Part shown: piece by piece, positions 11,501-23,016 of the stretch
Numbering within the stretch: the stretch's first letter is position 1
Layout: each line of letters opens with the position of its first letter
Assembly: GCA_032622095.1 (NCBI GenBank)
Contig: CP136062.1
Span: 10,197,710 to 10,261,709 of the forward strand
From: Siphonodentalium dalli
Lineage: Eukaryota; Mollusca; Scaphopoda; Gadilida; Siphonodentaliidae
Direction: 5' to 3'
DNA length: 64,000 nt
Position numbers and translations under genes: made by a program
Notes under the pieces: model-generated
The model's database searches: none
What the model was told of the DNA's origin: nothing
What the model saw: the letters and a program-made list of their open reading frames with translations, nothing else

Positions 11501-12114
11501 CCCATCTCGAGTTTTTAAGTGGCACTAACCACTACCATAGCTGAATTCAGCTAGGATTAGGACTGCCATGATTTCTGATCTTTATAATTGATTATCGGCC
11601 AACAATAATCAACAATTATTGATTAGTCGTATGTATAATGACTGCAATATAAGACTTTTCAAAATGTATCTGGTAAAGCAAGTAATAACTCAACAACTAA
11701 CAGCTGTTTGTTTCGGGAGTATATTATTGTCAGGACAATAAAATCACAACGGAAAATGGTAACTTTGAGTTACGATTAAGATGGCAACCAGTGGGAAAAT
11801 AATAAAGTGAAGTATAGTGTAATTATTTGTAAATAAGGTAGTAATATAATATAAAGATGCAATTGGGCCATCTAAGGTATAATTGAGCTAATCCTTAGGC
11901 CAAGATAATTAAATGTTTGGTTTGGGTTACAAGCCGATAAAAAAATAGGGTCGGTAGGTAGGTCTGAAATATAAATTTTTTAATAAAATTTTTTTTTGAC
12001 ATATTCTTATTACTTTTCATGCGCGTATTTTAATCTCCAAGATTGACATAAAACTACTTTTGATTATTTTTGTGTCAATTTAATATTACTAGGGGTGTAT
12101 GGGTATGGGGTGTA
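11501..12114. other. No gene seen
   Basis: AT-rich. Near 11935-11990 a phrase aaaatagggtcggtaggtag resembles the interior edge of the Harbinger-like element at 13906-15168, so an older truncated relative may begin here. Confidence 0.4.
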
Positions 12115-12530
12115 TCGATGCTTATCGCGATACAGAGGTCACGATACGATACGTATCACGATTTTGCTTACCTAAAATTATATCGATATTGCTGAGTCTT
12201 CATACGGACTGTATATACACTGATATATAGCGACAACGACAGGTGGGTATGTGCTTACATAAACTCGCTAAAATGTGTGTACTAGATGTTCATCTAAAAT
12301 ATTTGTTGTTGCAACTTGTATTGTATTGTCTAAGAAGAAAAAAAACTAATTAAAACCTTGTCGATGTATCGACTATCAGTGATATCCCATCGGACCGGGA
12401 AGCATAAAGATGCCGACATTGAGCCCATTGTTGCACTGCGTTGTACAAACACTACCTGTTGACCAATGAGGAACGTCGTCTCCGAAAATCTCAGTCAATG
12501 TCATGAGATTGACAGTTAAATGGGAGGGGC
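12115..12530. repeat. Dispersed repeat, copy 1 (direct partner at 14160-14610)
   Basis: About 400 bases starting cgcgatacagaggtcacgat and running past gaccaatgaggaacgtcgtc recur in the same orientation at 14160-14610 with scattered changes. The palindromic cgatacgatacgtatc tract is reminiscent of hAT subterminal regions. No target duplication or frame was found, so the class is uncertain. Confidence 0.7.
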
Positions 12531-12534
12531 CATG

Positions 12535-12720
12535 TTTTTTGGCCAAATAACCCCAAAATGACTCGTTCCCATCTACATTCCAATTTCAACAGCCATGACA
12601 AATTTTATGATGATCAGACTAAAGGTACGACATGTAGCCCATGTTAAAGGATTTAGTCATGCAAAGAGTAAAATCCAAGATGGCTGATGGCGGCCATGTT
12701 TTTTGGCCGAATGAAAGCGT
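12535..12720. repeat. Isolated copy of the ccaagatggctg unit
   Basis: It shares catgttttttggcc, tgatgatcaga and gtcatgcaaagagtaaaatc with the array at 10785-11500, 1 kb away. Confidence 0.6.
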
Positions 12721-13905
12721 GACTGAAAAATAAAAAAACGCAGCACTATATAAAGTATAATTATATACTTTTATTATTATACATTGAATCTATATATATA
12801 AAACCCGTCATCTGTATGTCTGTCTGTCAGTGTGTGTGTGTATAACTCGGTCATGCTTTTGGCGCATTTATAACTTTTCAACCATCCGTCCAATTTGGCC
12901 CAAATTTTGACCACGGCCTATATTGTCTGGTAAAAGATGACTCACCAAATTTCACGCCATAATATGTGGTTATTTGTTATTTTTGAACACACAGATGCAC
13001 TCGAGTTGGTGTGAAAACGAAGAAATCGTTAAAAAACGTTGATCATAAATTATATTTTGTAAGCGCAGTTCGACAAACACTCTTCAAAATCATCCAAATA
13101 CTCGTTTCAAATGATTTAAATTATAAGAATATGTTGGTGTGTGCAAAAAATATGATCATTTGTTATGTTTGTACTCCAGAGCCCACCAGAATTGGTGTAA
13201 AAGTGTAGAAATATGCAAAAATCTGCAAAGACAATATTTATCGAAAGCGCCCAGCTGGGCAGTTCCACGTTATTCGATAGATATCGTCTCAAAACTCGTT
13301 TAAAAAGATGTACTTAGAAAAACCCTTTAGTATGTATTTAGAAAATGTTCACTTGTTGTGTTACAACATGTAAACATCCTTGTATTGATGTATAGAATTA
13401 GAAAATAGCCAAAAATGAGCGAAAACTGAGTGAAAATTTGCGAAAATTTACTTCGGTCATCCGTCGATGCTTCAGTCTGCAATATTTGCTCCGAAAGCTT
13501 TCTGATGGCAAGTTATCGGGATATTCGCAAAGAAATATATATTAGTTGTCCAAAAGTAATAACCAATTAGTATTGCATCCAAAATATCCTTTAATTTGGA
13601 GTTTACTCCAATACCGCCCAGCTGGGCTTTTATAGGGTCTCGAATAATTACTAAAAAGGAAATCGATTATCGACTTGATCAACAGTTAATCAATTATATT
13701 ATTGGACTCATTGGGTCTCAGCTGAATATTAATGGATTTGCACATTTCAGTGTTTGTGCTGTTGAGTGTTGTGTTAGTGTCTGACTGTTTCAAACTATCA
13801 TTAAAAATTAAATCAAGTCTAAAGACTTTAAGGACTTTGCTAACCCAATTTTTCCCAAATTTAATTGAGTCCAAAATAAAGGATTATGTTCACTTTTATT
13901 AGTAA
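12721..13905. other. No gene; short GT/CTGT microsatellite
   Basis: 12811-12842 is a CTGT/GT-rich run. 13820-13905 belongs to the large repeat whose other copies lie at 19495-19530 and 24725-24775 (inverted). No supported coding region. Confidence 0.45.
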
Positions 13906-15168
13906 GGCAAAAACAAAAATAGGTGTGTTTGGGGTCGACTACCACTATAAAATTAGGGTAGGTAGGTAGGTTTTTTTTTTTTTAAAGAAACTTAGTATTT
14001 GGAAATTTCCGGGGTTTTCCCTCTATTAAGGTGCAGTAAAAGGGTTTATGAGCATAAAGTGGACACCAACAGTACTTATTATCTCTATAGTTAATTTGTA
14101 AACATACCTTTCTATCTGAAACATACATTTTTGGGCAGATTTGGTTGCAAATCAAGCAATGTTTATCGCGATACAGAGGTCACGATACGATACGTATCGC
14201 TATTTTACTTACCTAAAATTATAGTGATATTGCTGAGTATTTGTACGGACTGTATATACACTGATATATAGCGATAACGACGGGTGGGTATGTGCTTGCA
14301 TGGCTATAGGTAAGCCTACATGAACTCGCTAAAATATGTGTACTAGACGTTCGTCTAAAGTGTTTGTTGTTGCAACTTGTATTGTATTGTCTAAGAAGAA
14401 ATAAACTAATTAAAACCTCATCCATGTATTGACTATCAGTGATCTCCCATCGGCCTGGAAGCATAAAGATGCCGACATTGTTGCACTGCGTTGTCTGAAC
14501 AAAATTAATTAGAGAGTACAAACACTACCCGTTGACCAATGAGGAACGTCGTCTCCGAAAATCTCTCAGTCAATGTCACGAGATTGACAGTTAAATGGGA
14601 AGGGCTTTATATTAATAACTCATGTCAAGTTGTCAACTTTATAATGGGAATAGGGGGGGGACTCATTGTCTGTTGACAAGTTTATTCCTGGAAGTTTAAC
14701 AATTGCTCAGCAACCCACACGGGCCAGTGCACAGAGTGCAGTGTCGACATGACATGGGGAAAAACATACATGTAGATTGATATGATATAGGTTGAGATCA
14801 CTCTGGTTAACAGTGAAATAAAATTGCAGCAATAGCAGTAAGACAGGCATAAAAGTTTTGCCGCCGGTTGTAAATGACATGTCATTGCAAAGTAGGTCAC
14901 TTGCTGAATGACATGCACTGTTGAAATAGATCATTAAAATTGAGGTCAGGTCTGTGCTTTGATAAGTGGACCACTAGTGACTGATTGATCTATTAATACA
15001 ATGTGTTTCAAGAAGATGGCATTGTATTGTCCACACACGAGTCGGAGTTAAAGGGTTCGTGGAGACAACGCACAATTTTTTTTTCATAATCAATAAAAAA
15101 ATTAGGGTCAGCGACTTATTATAGGGTCGGTCGGGAGACCCCAAACACACCTATTTTTTGTTTTGGCC
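13906..15168. mobile_element. PIF/Harbinger-like element (TAA target duplication)
   Basis: The termini are GGCAAAAACAAAAATAGG and, inverted, GGCCAAAACAAAAAATAGG, both continuing TGTGTTTGGGGTC. TAA lies at 13903-13905 and 15169-15171. The flanks joined across the element give ttcacttttattagTAAtcacagtaacc. The related repeat at 19482-19520, on the opposite strand, has this site without the insert (ttgttagtaatcacag). A 3-bp TWA duplication and GGC termini fit PIF/Harbinger. No transposase frame is present and part of the interior is the 14160-14610 repeat, so it is non-autonomous. Confidence 0.82.
14160..14610. repeat. Dispersed repeat, copy 2 (inside the Harbinger-like element)
   Basis: Direct-orientation match to 12115-12530, with a few small insertions such as tggctataggtaagcctaca near 14301. 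Confidence 0.7.
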
Positions 15169-15850
15169 TAATCACAGTAACCAAACCCATGGATGCAACA
15201 TTTTAAGAGTATAATTCATGGTAGATTATATTAGAAATTCGAAATGTGAAATTTGTAGAAGTTTTAAAAATCTATTTTTTCGAACCCAAATTCAACAAAC
15301 ACAAAGATTATATCTAACAAAAAGATATGGGTATGTGTACTGAACACTGTGAAGAATGATGAACAATAAAGATATACTCACATTTCTTCAGTTTCATTAA
15401 GAGTTTTGGCTTGGAAGCAGTTGTTACAAATGGTAGATTTCATTGCTCAGCAAAGCTATTTGGGAACTAAATTTGATGGGTCAAGATTAGTCCAACAAAT
15501 TAGACGATTCGGATTAAGACCTATTTTAATATTTGGACATTTATGTGGTCTTAATCCATCATCGTCCAACAAAGGACGTGAAAACTTTGAACGCTACGAA
15601 GCCGCAGGAGTTATGTGGCAAGGGCATGCCCCTTTAACTTACAATGTTCACGTCTAATGACACAAATAAAACTACAAATAAAAAACACATACCTTTTGTT
15701 GGAATGTTAAATATCATGACTGAACTAACTAGCATAAATTTGTGTCACTATTAATCCATATAATTTTATAACAACTCAACCGACAGAAATATTCAAACCC
15801 GTCTACGCTAGCGAACACATACGAAAACGAAAGCGCGTGCATGCGTAATA

Positions 15851-16226
15851 CCCTGCTGGACAAAACAAGTGTCCACTTAACAGCGGTGCGGTTAGCGTTG
15901 CCACCGCGGCCGAAATACAACTACACTGCGGCTCCACCGGCTAACTACAGTTGGGCCGCGGTGTACTTGCCATTTGGCATGGTGTAGTTGCCGCGGTGTA
16001 CTTTCATTAAACTGAAAAAAGACGATACAAACCAGAAATCTAACCACGGTGTACATGTTATTCGGCCGCGAGGGTAGTTGTCGTTCGGCCGCAGTGAACT
16101 TGCCGTTCGGCCGCAGTGTACTTGCTGTTCGGTCGCGGTGCTCAACTGCAGTTACAAACTCTGACACTGCGGGCCGAACGGCAAATACACCGCGGTGCCA
16201 ATGGACACTTGTTTTGTCCAGCGGGG
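15851..16226. mobile_element. GC-rich TIR element with subterminal repeats
   Basis: The left end ccctgctggacaaaacaagt and following gtccac is inverted at the right end (gtggacac equivalent, cttgttttgtccagcgggg). Within it are many degenerate units of the form ttcggccgcagtgtacttgc in both orientations, far richer in GC than the surroundings. The design resembles the two Mutator-like elements at 21745 and 23017, but I could not find a target duplication and there is no transposase. Apparent frames here are by-products of the GC-rich repeats. Confidence 0.65.
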
Positions 16227-16386
16227 TAGATCAGAAATCTAGGAAAACACACGAAATTAACATAATTTATTTGTATTTGAAAATGGTGATATGTTTTCCA
16301 ATCCGGGATTAAACTAACAAATCTGTAATTCTGACAACAATCTATGTGTGAACACAAAGAATACTATCTCCGCTACAGGTGGGTCC

Positions 16387-16588
16387 TACTAAACAACGAA
16401 CACAAACGAACATAAACGAACACAGGTCCAAAAAGCGGAGTAGAAGGGTGAAATTTGGTTTGTGGGTGCGCGTGGGTCCATTCTATGTGTATGTGGTGTT
16501 ATTTCCAACTTTGATGATTTATTTTTTGAGTTATTAGCATTATTTGAATACAAAACTACTAAACAACGAACACAAACGAACATAAGAT
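16387..16588 (+). mobile_element. Direct-repeat-bounded element (tactaaacaacgaacacaaa), copy 1
   Basis: About 200 bp opening and closing with the same phrase tactaaacaacgaacacaaa-cgaacata in the same orientation. The interior contains gaagggtgaaatttggt and gttatttccaactttgat. Three relatives lie at 18600-18800 (minus), 20481-20756 (plus, rearranged) and 24372-24570 (minus). Same-sense termini exclude a simple TIR element; the mechanism is unknown. Confidence 0.7.
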
Positions 16589-17156
16589 TAGTGGCAGTGC
16601 AGAGGTTACCATGCAGGTGTTAATTAACTACGGCTTACTCAGTCTCCTTGTTTTTACTGCAAGATGATTGTCAATTTTATCACTGATGGCAATAAAAACA
16701 CGGGGAAACATCAGAGGTCGGCGTTTTAATGCATATAATAGCTAACAAAACATTTGAGTGAATGTGAGTGAGTCATTGTTGTCAGTCTCTGAGATGACTA
16801 TATATATTTTCTCAGTCTCGGAGATCACTCTGGTAAATGCTATATCTGCTTGCTTTCCTGATACACGCATACGCTATGTACCAGGCATCTTAAGGAAAAT
16901 CTCAATCGTAATTTAAGTAAAACAGACAGTGATCAAACTGTCAATAAGATGGAAAAGTATTCAATAGCGAGAGTGGCTTGGTAACAATAGAAAACAAAAT
17001 CATTTATGACGAAATACAGACAGACATAATTGACAAATATATGTGACAACAGACGATACCTTACATTTATGGAAAGACTAAAGACGAAAGTTTTCAATGC
17101 TAGAAAACAAAATTCAACAATACCGAAATGTTGGACAAATAACAATTATGAAAGCA

Positions 17157-17540
17157 TTAAAGGTGCGGGAGTCCTTGGCAGTGGGTATATGCTGTGAAAA
17201 TTTTCCAACGGTCAAAAACCGACACAAAAAGGAAAAATGTAGACAGACTTTGTCCGTATACAAATGAGAAATATCGCATAAACAGTATGTTATTGTCATA
17301 TGTTTGACCATTGTGTAAACAAAAGCATAAAAAGTGTGTGATTAGCCAGTAACACGTACGGTGCTGTCTTCTGTAACACAATAAGGCTCTTGCTTAGGTA
17401 AAATATAGTAGGTCTTTATGATAGCATGCTGTTTACACGATGAACGAAACTGTATGCGTTTTAGTGTTTTTCTGTTTACTAGTACGGTGATTGGAACAAA
17501 TATGAATATTTTCGACAACTAAGGCCTCCCGTGCCTTTAA
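17157..17540. mobile_element. TTAA-flanked MITE, AAAGGYACGG family, copy 1
   Basis: TTAA at both edges, with ends TTAAAGGTGCGGGAGTCC and GGCCTCCCGTGCCTTTAA in inverted relation. The interior (gtagacagactttgtccgta, aaacagtatgttattgtcat) is shared with 39469-39970 and, more weakly, with 42923-43184. No coding frame. Confidence 0.8.
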
Positions 17541-18560
17541 TAATATAATTAACAAAAAAATTGACTGAGTTTACAGACAATTTAAATGAAACAGTGACTG
17601 ACCAACTGCGTGACATTCGAGTGGAGGGGATTTTAAATTATCAGGCATTGCATCATCTTTGGAAGTGAGACACAAAATTTGAACAAATATGACGGGCCGA
17701 ACAACGAGATAGACTAATGCGAAGACTTCTTAATTTTGTGAGTGACAATTCCAAATTCCAAACTTCAACTGATGAAAATTAACTATACCCAAAACTACCG
17801 CTCTCGCAAAAATAAAAAAGGACATAAAAAGGAAAGAAGTGAAGACATCAAAAACCAAGACGATCACCAATAAACAACAGAAAGTTAGCGTATAGTATGG
17901 AAATATACATATAGGATCTCACATGAGTTTCTATTTTATACGGAATTTATCAACCGAGTTAACTAAATTTGATTTGAGTCGAGGTTAACCGAGGCTCAAA
18001 TAGAATTTAGTGGACGAGGTTGATAAATTACGTATAAAATAGAACGAGTTTGAGATACTTTTTATCACATAATCGCTTAATTTTTTATCGAAAACAACAA
18101 TAATTAACAGACAGAGAACTTTGTCCCAAAGAGCAGCGTGACGTCATTGCACGCAACGATATTACACGTGTCTATTACGCTCGAATATTACATAGGAAAA
18201 TAGTGCTAATCATGTGATAAAATAACATATAGACTTCTTGGATTCATATCAAATAAGTTCATTACTTGATTTTAATGATTTAAATAATGCAACATTTTGC
18301 TGGAGCCATTTTCATCCATGCACTGACTTCAAGGAGAACAAACTCTGCCCATCGTTCCGCCGGGGCTGAGTCAGTGTAAAATAATATATAAATATTTGAT
18401 TGTATATAAAACAAACTTTGATTCTAGTACCTGAAGCTCTACTGAAAGAGCAGTGTGATGCCAGGGAAGTTAAACGAAGTAATAATAAGACAAACTAACT
18501 AAGTCAAAACAACTCAGTGACAAAGAGACAGAGTATAAGCCATAGAGAAGGCGGTAGTTA
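17541..18560. other. No gene; a foldback repeat at 17925-18060
   Basis: The only structure is an imperfect hairpin. gagtttctattttatacgga and aatttatcaacc are mirrored by ggttgataaatt and cgtataaaatagaacgagtt. The rest is unremarkable. Confidence 0.55.
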
Positions 18561-19525
18561 ATTAACACCTTTATTAACACCTTTGCAATACGGCTAATCT
18601 CATGTTCGTTTGTGTTCGTTGTTTAGTAGCTTTGCATTCAAATAATGCTTATAACTCGAAAAATAAGTCATCAAAGTTGGAAATAACACCACATACACAT
18701 TATAATGGACCCACACGCACCCACAAACCAAATTTCACCCTTCTATTCAGCTTTTTAGACCTGTGTTCGTTTATGTTCGTTTGTGTTCGTTGTTTAGTAG
18801 GACCGCTACAGGTAAGACTAATGTATTTGTAGATAATTTAAGAGAAAATGGTATTTTGATGGGGTCATATCGGTGGTCACTGATGTTGACCTGCTTCAAA
18901 ATGTGTGCTAACTTTGCTTTCAGCTCTTTTATTAGACTAGAAGGATTAATACAATCGTATATGTCCAAATATTAAAATATGTATTAATCCGAATAGTCTA
19001 ATTTGTTGGACTAGGTCAAGATAATGTTCACTCAAGCCACCTGGGATTATGACCAGCCAGTGCTGAACCATGAGAGTAATTTATCCTGACTCAGGCTGAT
19101 TGGTGACCTAGTTTCTGGGCTATGGGGTACACCAGATTGGGGATTACAGTTCTTTTGTCAAGAGATTCACAACACACCACTGTCCACAGATATTAACACT
19201 TAACTGCCACTTCTGACACTACAAGCGATGTCAGGTAACTTACTCAATTATTTGTAAACAATTGGTTGTTAGTAATTTTATCAAAGAATGCTTGATAAAT
19301 ATGAATATTATTTTATTGTTCATCATTCTTCACATTGCCATATTTTTTTCTTTGATATGGACTTTGTGTTTATTGATTTTGGTTCGAAAAAAATAGATTT
19401 TAAAAACCTCTATAAATTTCACATTTAGTATTTCTAACATATTCCACCATGAATAATACACTTAAAACTTTGCATTCATGAGTTTGGTTACTGTGATTAC
19501 TAACAAAAGTGAACATAAACCAGGG
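18560..19525 (-). repeat. Large repeat family, copy B (inverted relative to copy A)
   Basis: Reverse-complement match to 15172-15560 and parts of 16370-16620, without the Harbinger-like insert, so it supplies the empty site for that element. It contains the minus-strand copy of the direct-repeat-bounded unit at 18600-18800. Confidence 0.65.
18600..18800 (-). mobile_element. Direct-repeat-bounded element, copy 2
   Basis: Reverse complement of 16387-16588 with few differences, including the duplicated terminal phrase tttgtgttcgttgtttagta. Confidence 0.7.
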
Positions 19526-20411
19526 CCTGACCCAGCCCGTTTTTGACTCCGGTATACCGGTTTTGGGGACATCGAGTTTGGGCGCCCAAACAAATTGAAG
19601 GCAAAAAATAATTTTAAATTTAAATTTTTTTTTTTTTTTAATTTTTTTTTTTTTAAATTCAGGTCTCAATTCATATTATAACAAGATACACATCATTTAT
19701 GTATTTATATATATTTACATAAGACATTTAAGTATACAAAAAGATTTAAGTTTAACAGTTGGAATCATACTGTAAAGTATGTTTGGTTCTATCTAGCTTT
19801 CATCTGTGAAAACTTCAAATAGTTCAGGTTTGTTACCATTCAGCCTTCAGACTTTAGTATTTCAATCAAATTAAAGCGAAATTACACAGTACAGTATAGG
19901 AACAGTGACAATTTGATCAAATCAACCTGGTTATCAGGTGGGATCTCATAATACCAAATGAATAGTTAACGTAGAGATTAGTTCTAATTACTAGGGCCCT
20001 AACATATACCGGTATATCAATTGGAAACAAATAGAACAACACAACATAATTTTGAGAGTGTTTAACTACAAACCTAGAAATAAGAAATAATGAAAAATGT
20101 TGCAGGACTGTTCATTCTATCTTTTTCATCTCAGTCATACAGTGGGGCATATTATACATTATTAGATTATATGATGCATTATTAGGATAATATATTAATC
20201 TGTTATCATTATGTGTGTTTGTTTAATTCTGTTAAAAACAATGTTATCTTGTAAGTTGAAATAAATATGTTGGTTCATTGTGTCTTTTCTCTTGAGTATA
20301 AATATAAATTGAGTTCATGTATTAAATGAATTTTGTTTTCTAGCTTAAGTGACTCTGGTCATATTAATAGCTACTGAAAGTATAAAATTCTCTTTGGTTA
20401 AAAAATGAAAA
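19526..20411. other. No gene; poly-T tract
   Basis: 19620-19654 is nearly all T. The remainder is AT-rich without recognisable content. Confidence 0.5.
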
Positions 20412-20756
20412 TCATCCTTCAGATATGCCCAAGATCACTCTCAGAGCATTGAAATTTCCCGGGGGACCAAACCCCCCTCCTACTAAACAACGAACACAAA
20501 CGAACACAAACGAACATAAACGAACACAGGTCCAAAAAGCGGAATAGAAGGGTGAAATTTGGTGTGTGGGTCCACTCTATGTGGTGCTATTTCCAACTTT
20601 GATCACTTATTTTTTGAGTTATTAGTATTATTTGAAAAACATCCTTCAGATATGCCCAAGATCACTCTCAGAGCATTGAAATTTCAAAAAAAATCCCGGG
20701 GGACCAAACACCCCCCCCCCCCCCCCCCCCCCGGACGGGTCCTACTAAACAACGAA
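20412..20756. repeat. Duplicated flank around a direct-repeat-bounded element, with a C22 tract
   Basis: The phrase ccttcagatatgcccaagat...gagcattgaaatttc occurs at 20416-20460 and again at 20645-20685. The element copy starting tactaaacaacgaac (20481) sits between them, and another start of the same phrase lies at 20742. A run of 22 C at 20711-20732 is a likely slippage site. Confidence 0.7.
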
Positions 20757-21735
20757 GCGCTGTTATTTTAAACATTTTTAAACATTTGACAAACATTTTA
20801 CAGTAAGACAGAATAATATAAATAATGGATTGATTGGAAAGGGGATTAAACAACAAGCACAAGGGCTTTTATTAAGTTTGCTCCCCTTTTGTTTCGCGCC
20901 CGCTCTTCGTTAAGTGTATGTAACTTGATTGACCTGGGCATGCGTTAGAACTATGAGAATCACACACATCGTCAAGGACAGACAACGGATCTACTTACAT
21001 ATTAACCTAACTATTTAATTAGACGGTTATGATATCGTTGACATGTTTTAATCGATAATTATACACTCCCCATTTGAGCCAAATAGACCAACTGAACGAA
21101 AATGGCACCATCCTTGATATTTCTGTGGCATACTAGTACGTATGTCACATTATTGCCTCGTTAACATTCTGATATGTAAATATAAGAAATCAATTATTGT
21201 TTCGTTCATTTCCATGGTGTGTGAATGCTTGTGAACCTGGAAAATGTGAGAAGTGATTCTGCGCGTCACGCCATTTTCAGGCCTATATACCCATTAAATT
21301 GAAAAAGACAACCATTCGTTTCCCAAAATGGCAAAGATTAGTGACCACTCGCTCATATACTCTAACAGAATCCCCTCGCAAACCGCGAGAGAAAATACAA
21401 CATATTTCTTGATTAACTGCTGTCGAATTTAACCACATAGGCCTACATAAATTGGAGGAAAAATTCAGACTAGAGAGTTCTATCTCCATGTGCACTCTGA
21501 TCCGGAAGCGAGACGATGGTTTCGTATGCAAAAGGGTTCTATCTCTAAACACATTTTTGTCTTTTATTATAAAACTGGCGAGTTTCTAGAACTGAGACTT
21601 CGGATATAATAATATTTTAGTTAGCTTTAACATTTTAAAACATGACGACACACACTGATAACGATTTAGGTCTCGAAATTTCAACATACCGTAGATTTCC
21701 CAACAAAATGATAAATGTTGGATAGAACCATCTGA
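20757..21735. other. No gene seen
   Basis: No long or motif-bearing frame, and no repeat matched elsewhere in the window. Confidence 0.45.
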
Positions 21736-22282
21736 TTCTCACACGGATCCGGGCCCACTCGCCCCAGGGCCAGCTCGCCCCAGGCAGTTTTTGGGGCGAG
21801 CTGGCCCACCTTTCCGGGGCGAGTCGGCCCGGGTATTACATTTGTATTAAAGTTGTAAATAAGTTAATTTATATTGATATATTAATTTTTTAAGTTCATA
21901 TTATGATATATTTCAGAGTTATGTCCATCAATTTCGACATTTATATTACTTTAGGCAAGATAATAGCCAGTAGGCCTATATGATCCTATATCACACTAGT
22001 TGGTCTGAACGACGAACCAGCGAATTCATAAATAACAATGATGATCTGTTTTCACATTCTTGATATTAAAGTTTCTCTTATTCTCTGAGTTCATCTCACT
22101 ATCTCTGGAGTTTGGGAAACCCTTAGCCGTTATTGTCCCTATTGTATCCTATCAAAACAATAAAAGCAGGTTGTTTACACAGTAACCAGCCGACTAATCA
22201 CACCTCACACTTCACACTTCAGAGGGTGAGATGGCTTCAGAACATGTGATAGATAATCACTTTCATATGCCGACCACATAGA

Positions 22283-22290
22283 GTATATAA
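22283..22290 (+). promoter_or_regulatory. TATA box of the MULE-1 gene fragment
   Basis: TATATAAG lies 44 bases before the ATG at 22327. The other element has gagtatattaagc at the matching place, 55 bases before its likely ATG, so the pair supports a real conserved core promoter. Confidence 0.5.
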
Positions 22291-22326
22291 GCAGTGCGAT
22301 TTTTATCTGACTTCATAACCACAAAG

Positions 22327-22525
22327 ATGTTCCGTTGTTGCAAGTGCGGTAGCGAAGTTAGACCACTTCAGCATGCTCTTCAGTGCGACGATTGCCTCCT
22401 GTGGCAACATTAGTTTTGACCTACCAGACCGAAACTTCAGTATCAACCCAGAGGTTATGGAAGAATCCATCGCGGATCCAACCCTACCGAGCAAAGCATC
22501 AAGAGGAGCGGCGGCGGCCAACTGA
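22327..22525 (+). pseudogene. Zinc-finger N terminus of a MULE-type transposase gene, frameshifted
   Basis: The ATG frame reads MFRCCKCGSEVRPLQHALQ then CDDCLLWQH and stops at 22411. The order Cys-x2-Cys, about 14 residues, Cys-x2-Cys, then Trp-x-His matches the zinc finger that begins many animal proteins with a MULE transposase domain. It also closely resembles the finger at 23811-23680 (CIKCGKDV...CDSCGHWQH). After the stop a +1 frame continues as an acidic, Ser/Ala-rich linker (DRNFSINPEVMEESIADP) to 22525. The end of the finger, the FLYWCH-like region and the DDE core are missing. This is a remnant or mini-gene, not a functional transposase. Confidence 0.6.
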
Positions 22526-23016
22526 TTCATCATTCATTCATATGCATTCATTCGTACTTTTTACATATTCATTCACGTTATTATGTATATATGTTCTTAT
22601 GTTATTATTGTTATCATCCGAATAAATAATTATCACTACTACCCAACTATCCAATCTATCTCCTGACAACCCTTAGAGAGAGACAGAGGGAGGGAGAGAG
22701 TGAGAGAGAAAGCAAGCAAAAAGACACAAACGAAAACCAACTTAAATAAGACATTATCCCTTGGGGCGAGCTGGCCCGGGGCGAGCTGGCCCGGGGCGAG
22801 CTGGCCCAGGTCGACTGGGGCGAGCTGGCCCTGGGGCGAGTGGGCCCGTTTCCTTCTCACACGACGATATATAAGCTCGATAAAAAGAGCGACTCAAATG
22901 TTTTGTTAGATATGCATTAAAACGCCGACCTCTGATGTTTCCAGTGTTTTATTGCCATCAGTGACAAAACTGACAATCACCTTGCAGTAAAAACAACTCA
23001 CAGATGTGCAAAGAGT

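Larger units (their letters stand above)
15172..16760 (+). repeat. Large repeat family, copy A (broken by insertions)
   Basis: 15172-15560 matches 18930-19500 in reverse complement (for example tccaaatattaaaat and caacaaattagac in opposite senses). 16590-16760 matches both 18540-18600 and the halves at 22885-23016 and 24325-24372 (gttaattaacacc, gccgacctctgatg). Insertions within this copy are the Harbinger-like element, the GC-rich element at 15851-16226 and the direct-repeat-bounded unit at 16387-16588. No protein was recognised. Confidence 0.65.
21745..22853 (+). mobile_element. Mutator-like element 1 (9-bp target duplication, GC-rich TIRs)
   Basis: The perfect 9-bp duplication TTCTCACAC lies at 21736-21744 and 22854-22862. 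The ends align without gaps over about 39 bp (GGATCCGGGCCCACTCG versus GGAAACGGGCCCACTCG, then CCCCAGGGCCAGCTCG). Both subterminal regions hold tandem copies of GGGGCGAGCTGGCCC (two on the left, at least four on the right). A 9-bp duplication is the Mutator signature. The interior holds a TATA box, a zinc-finger reading frame fragment and AATAAA (22620). At 1.1 kb with no catalytic core it is non-autonomous. Confidence 0.87.

Noticed and set aside
15892-16312. Overlapping frames of 66-91 codons
   Set aside because: They arise from the GC-rich repeated units of the TIR element at 15851-16226, where stop codons are rare.
22303-22533. 76-codon minus-strand frame
   Set aside because: It is the antisense of the zinc-finger fragment, which has the cysteine pattern and a TATA box on the plus strand.
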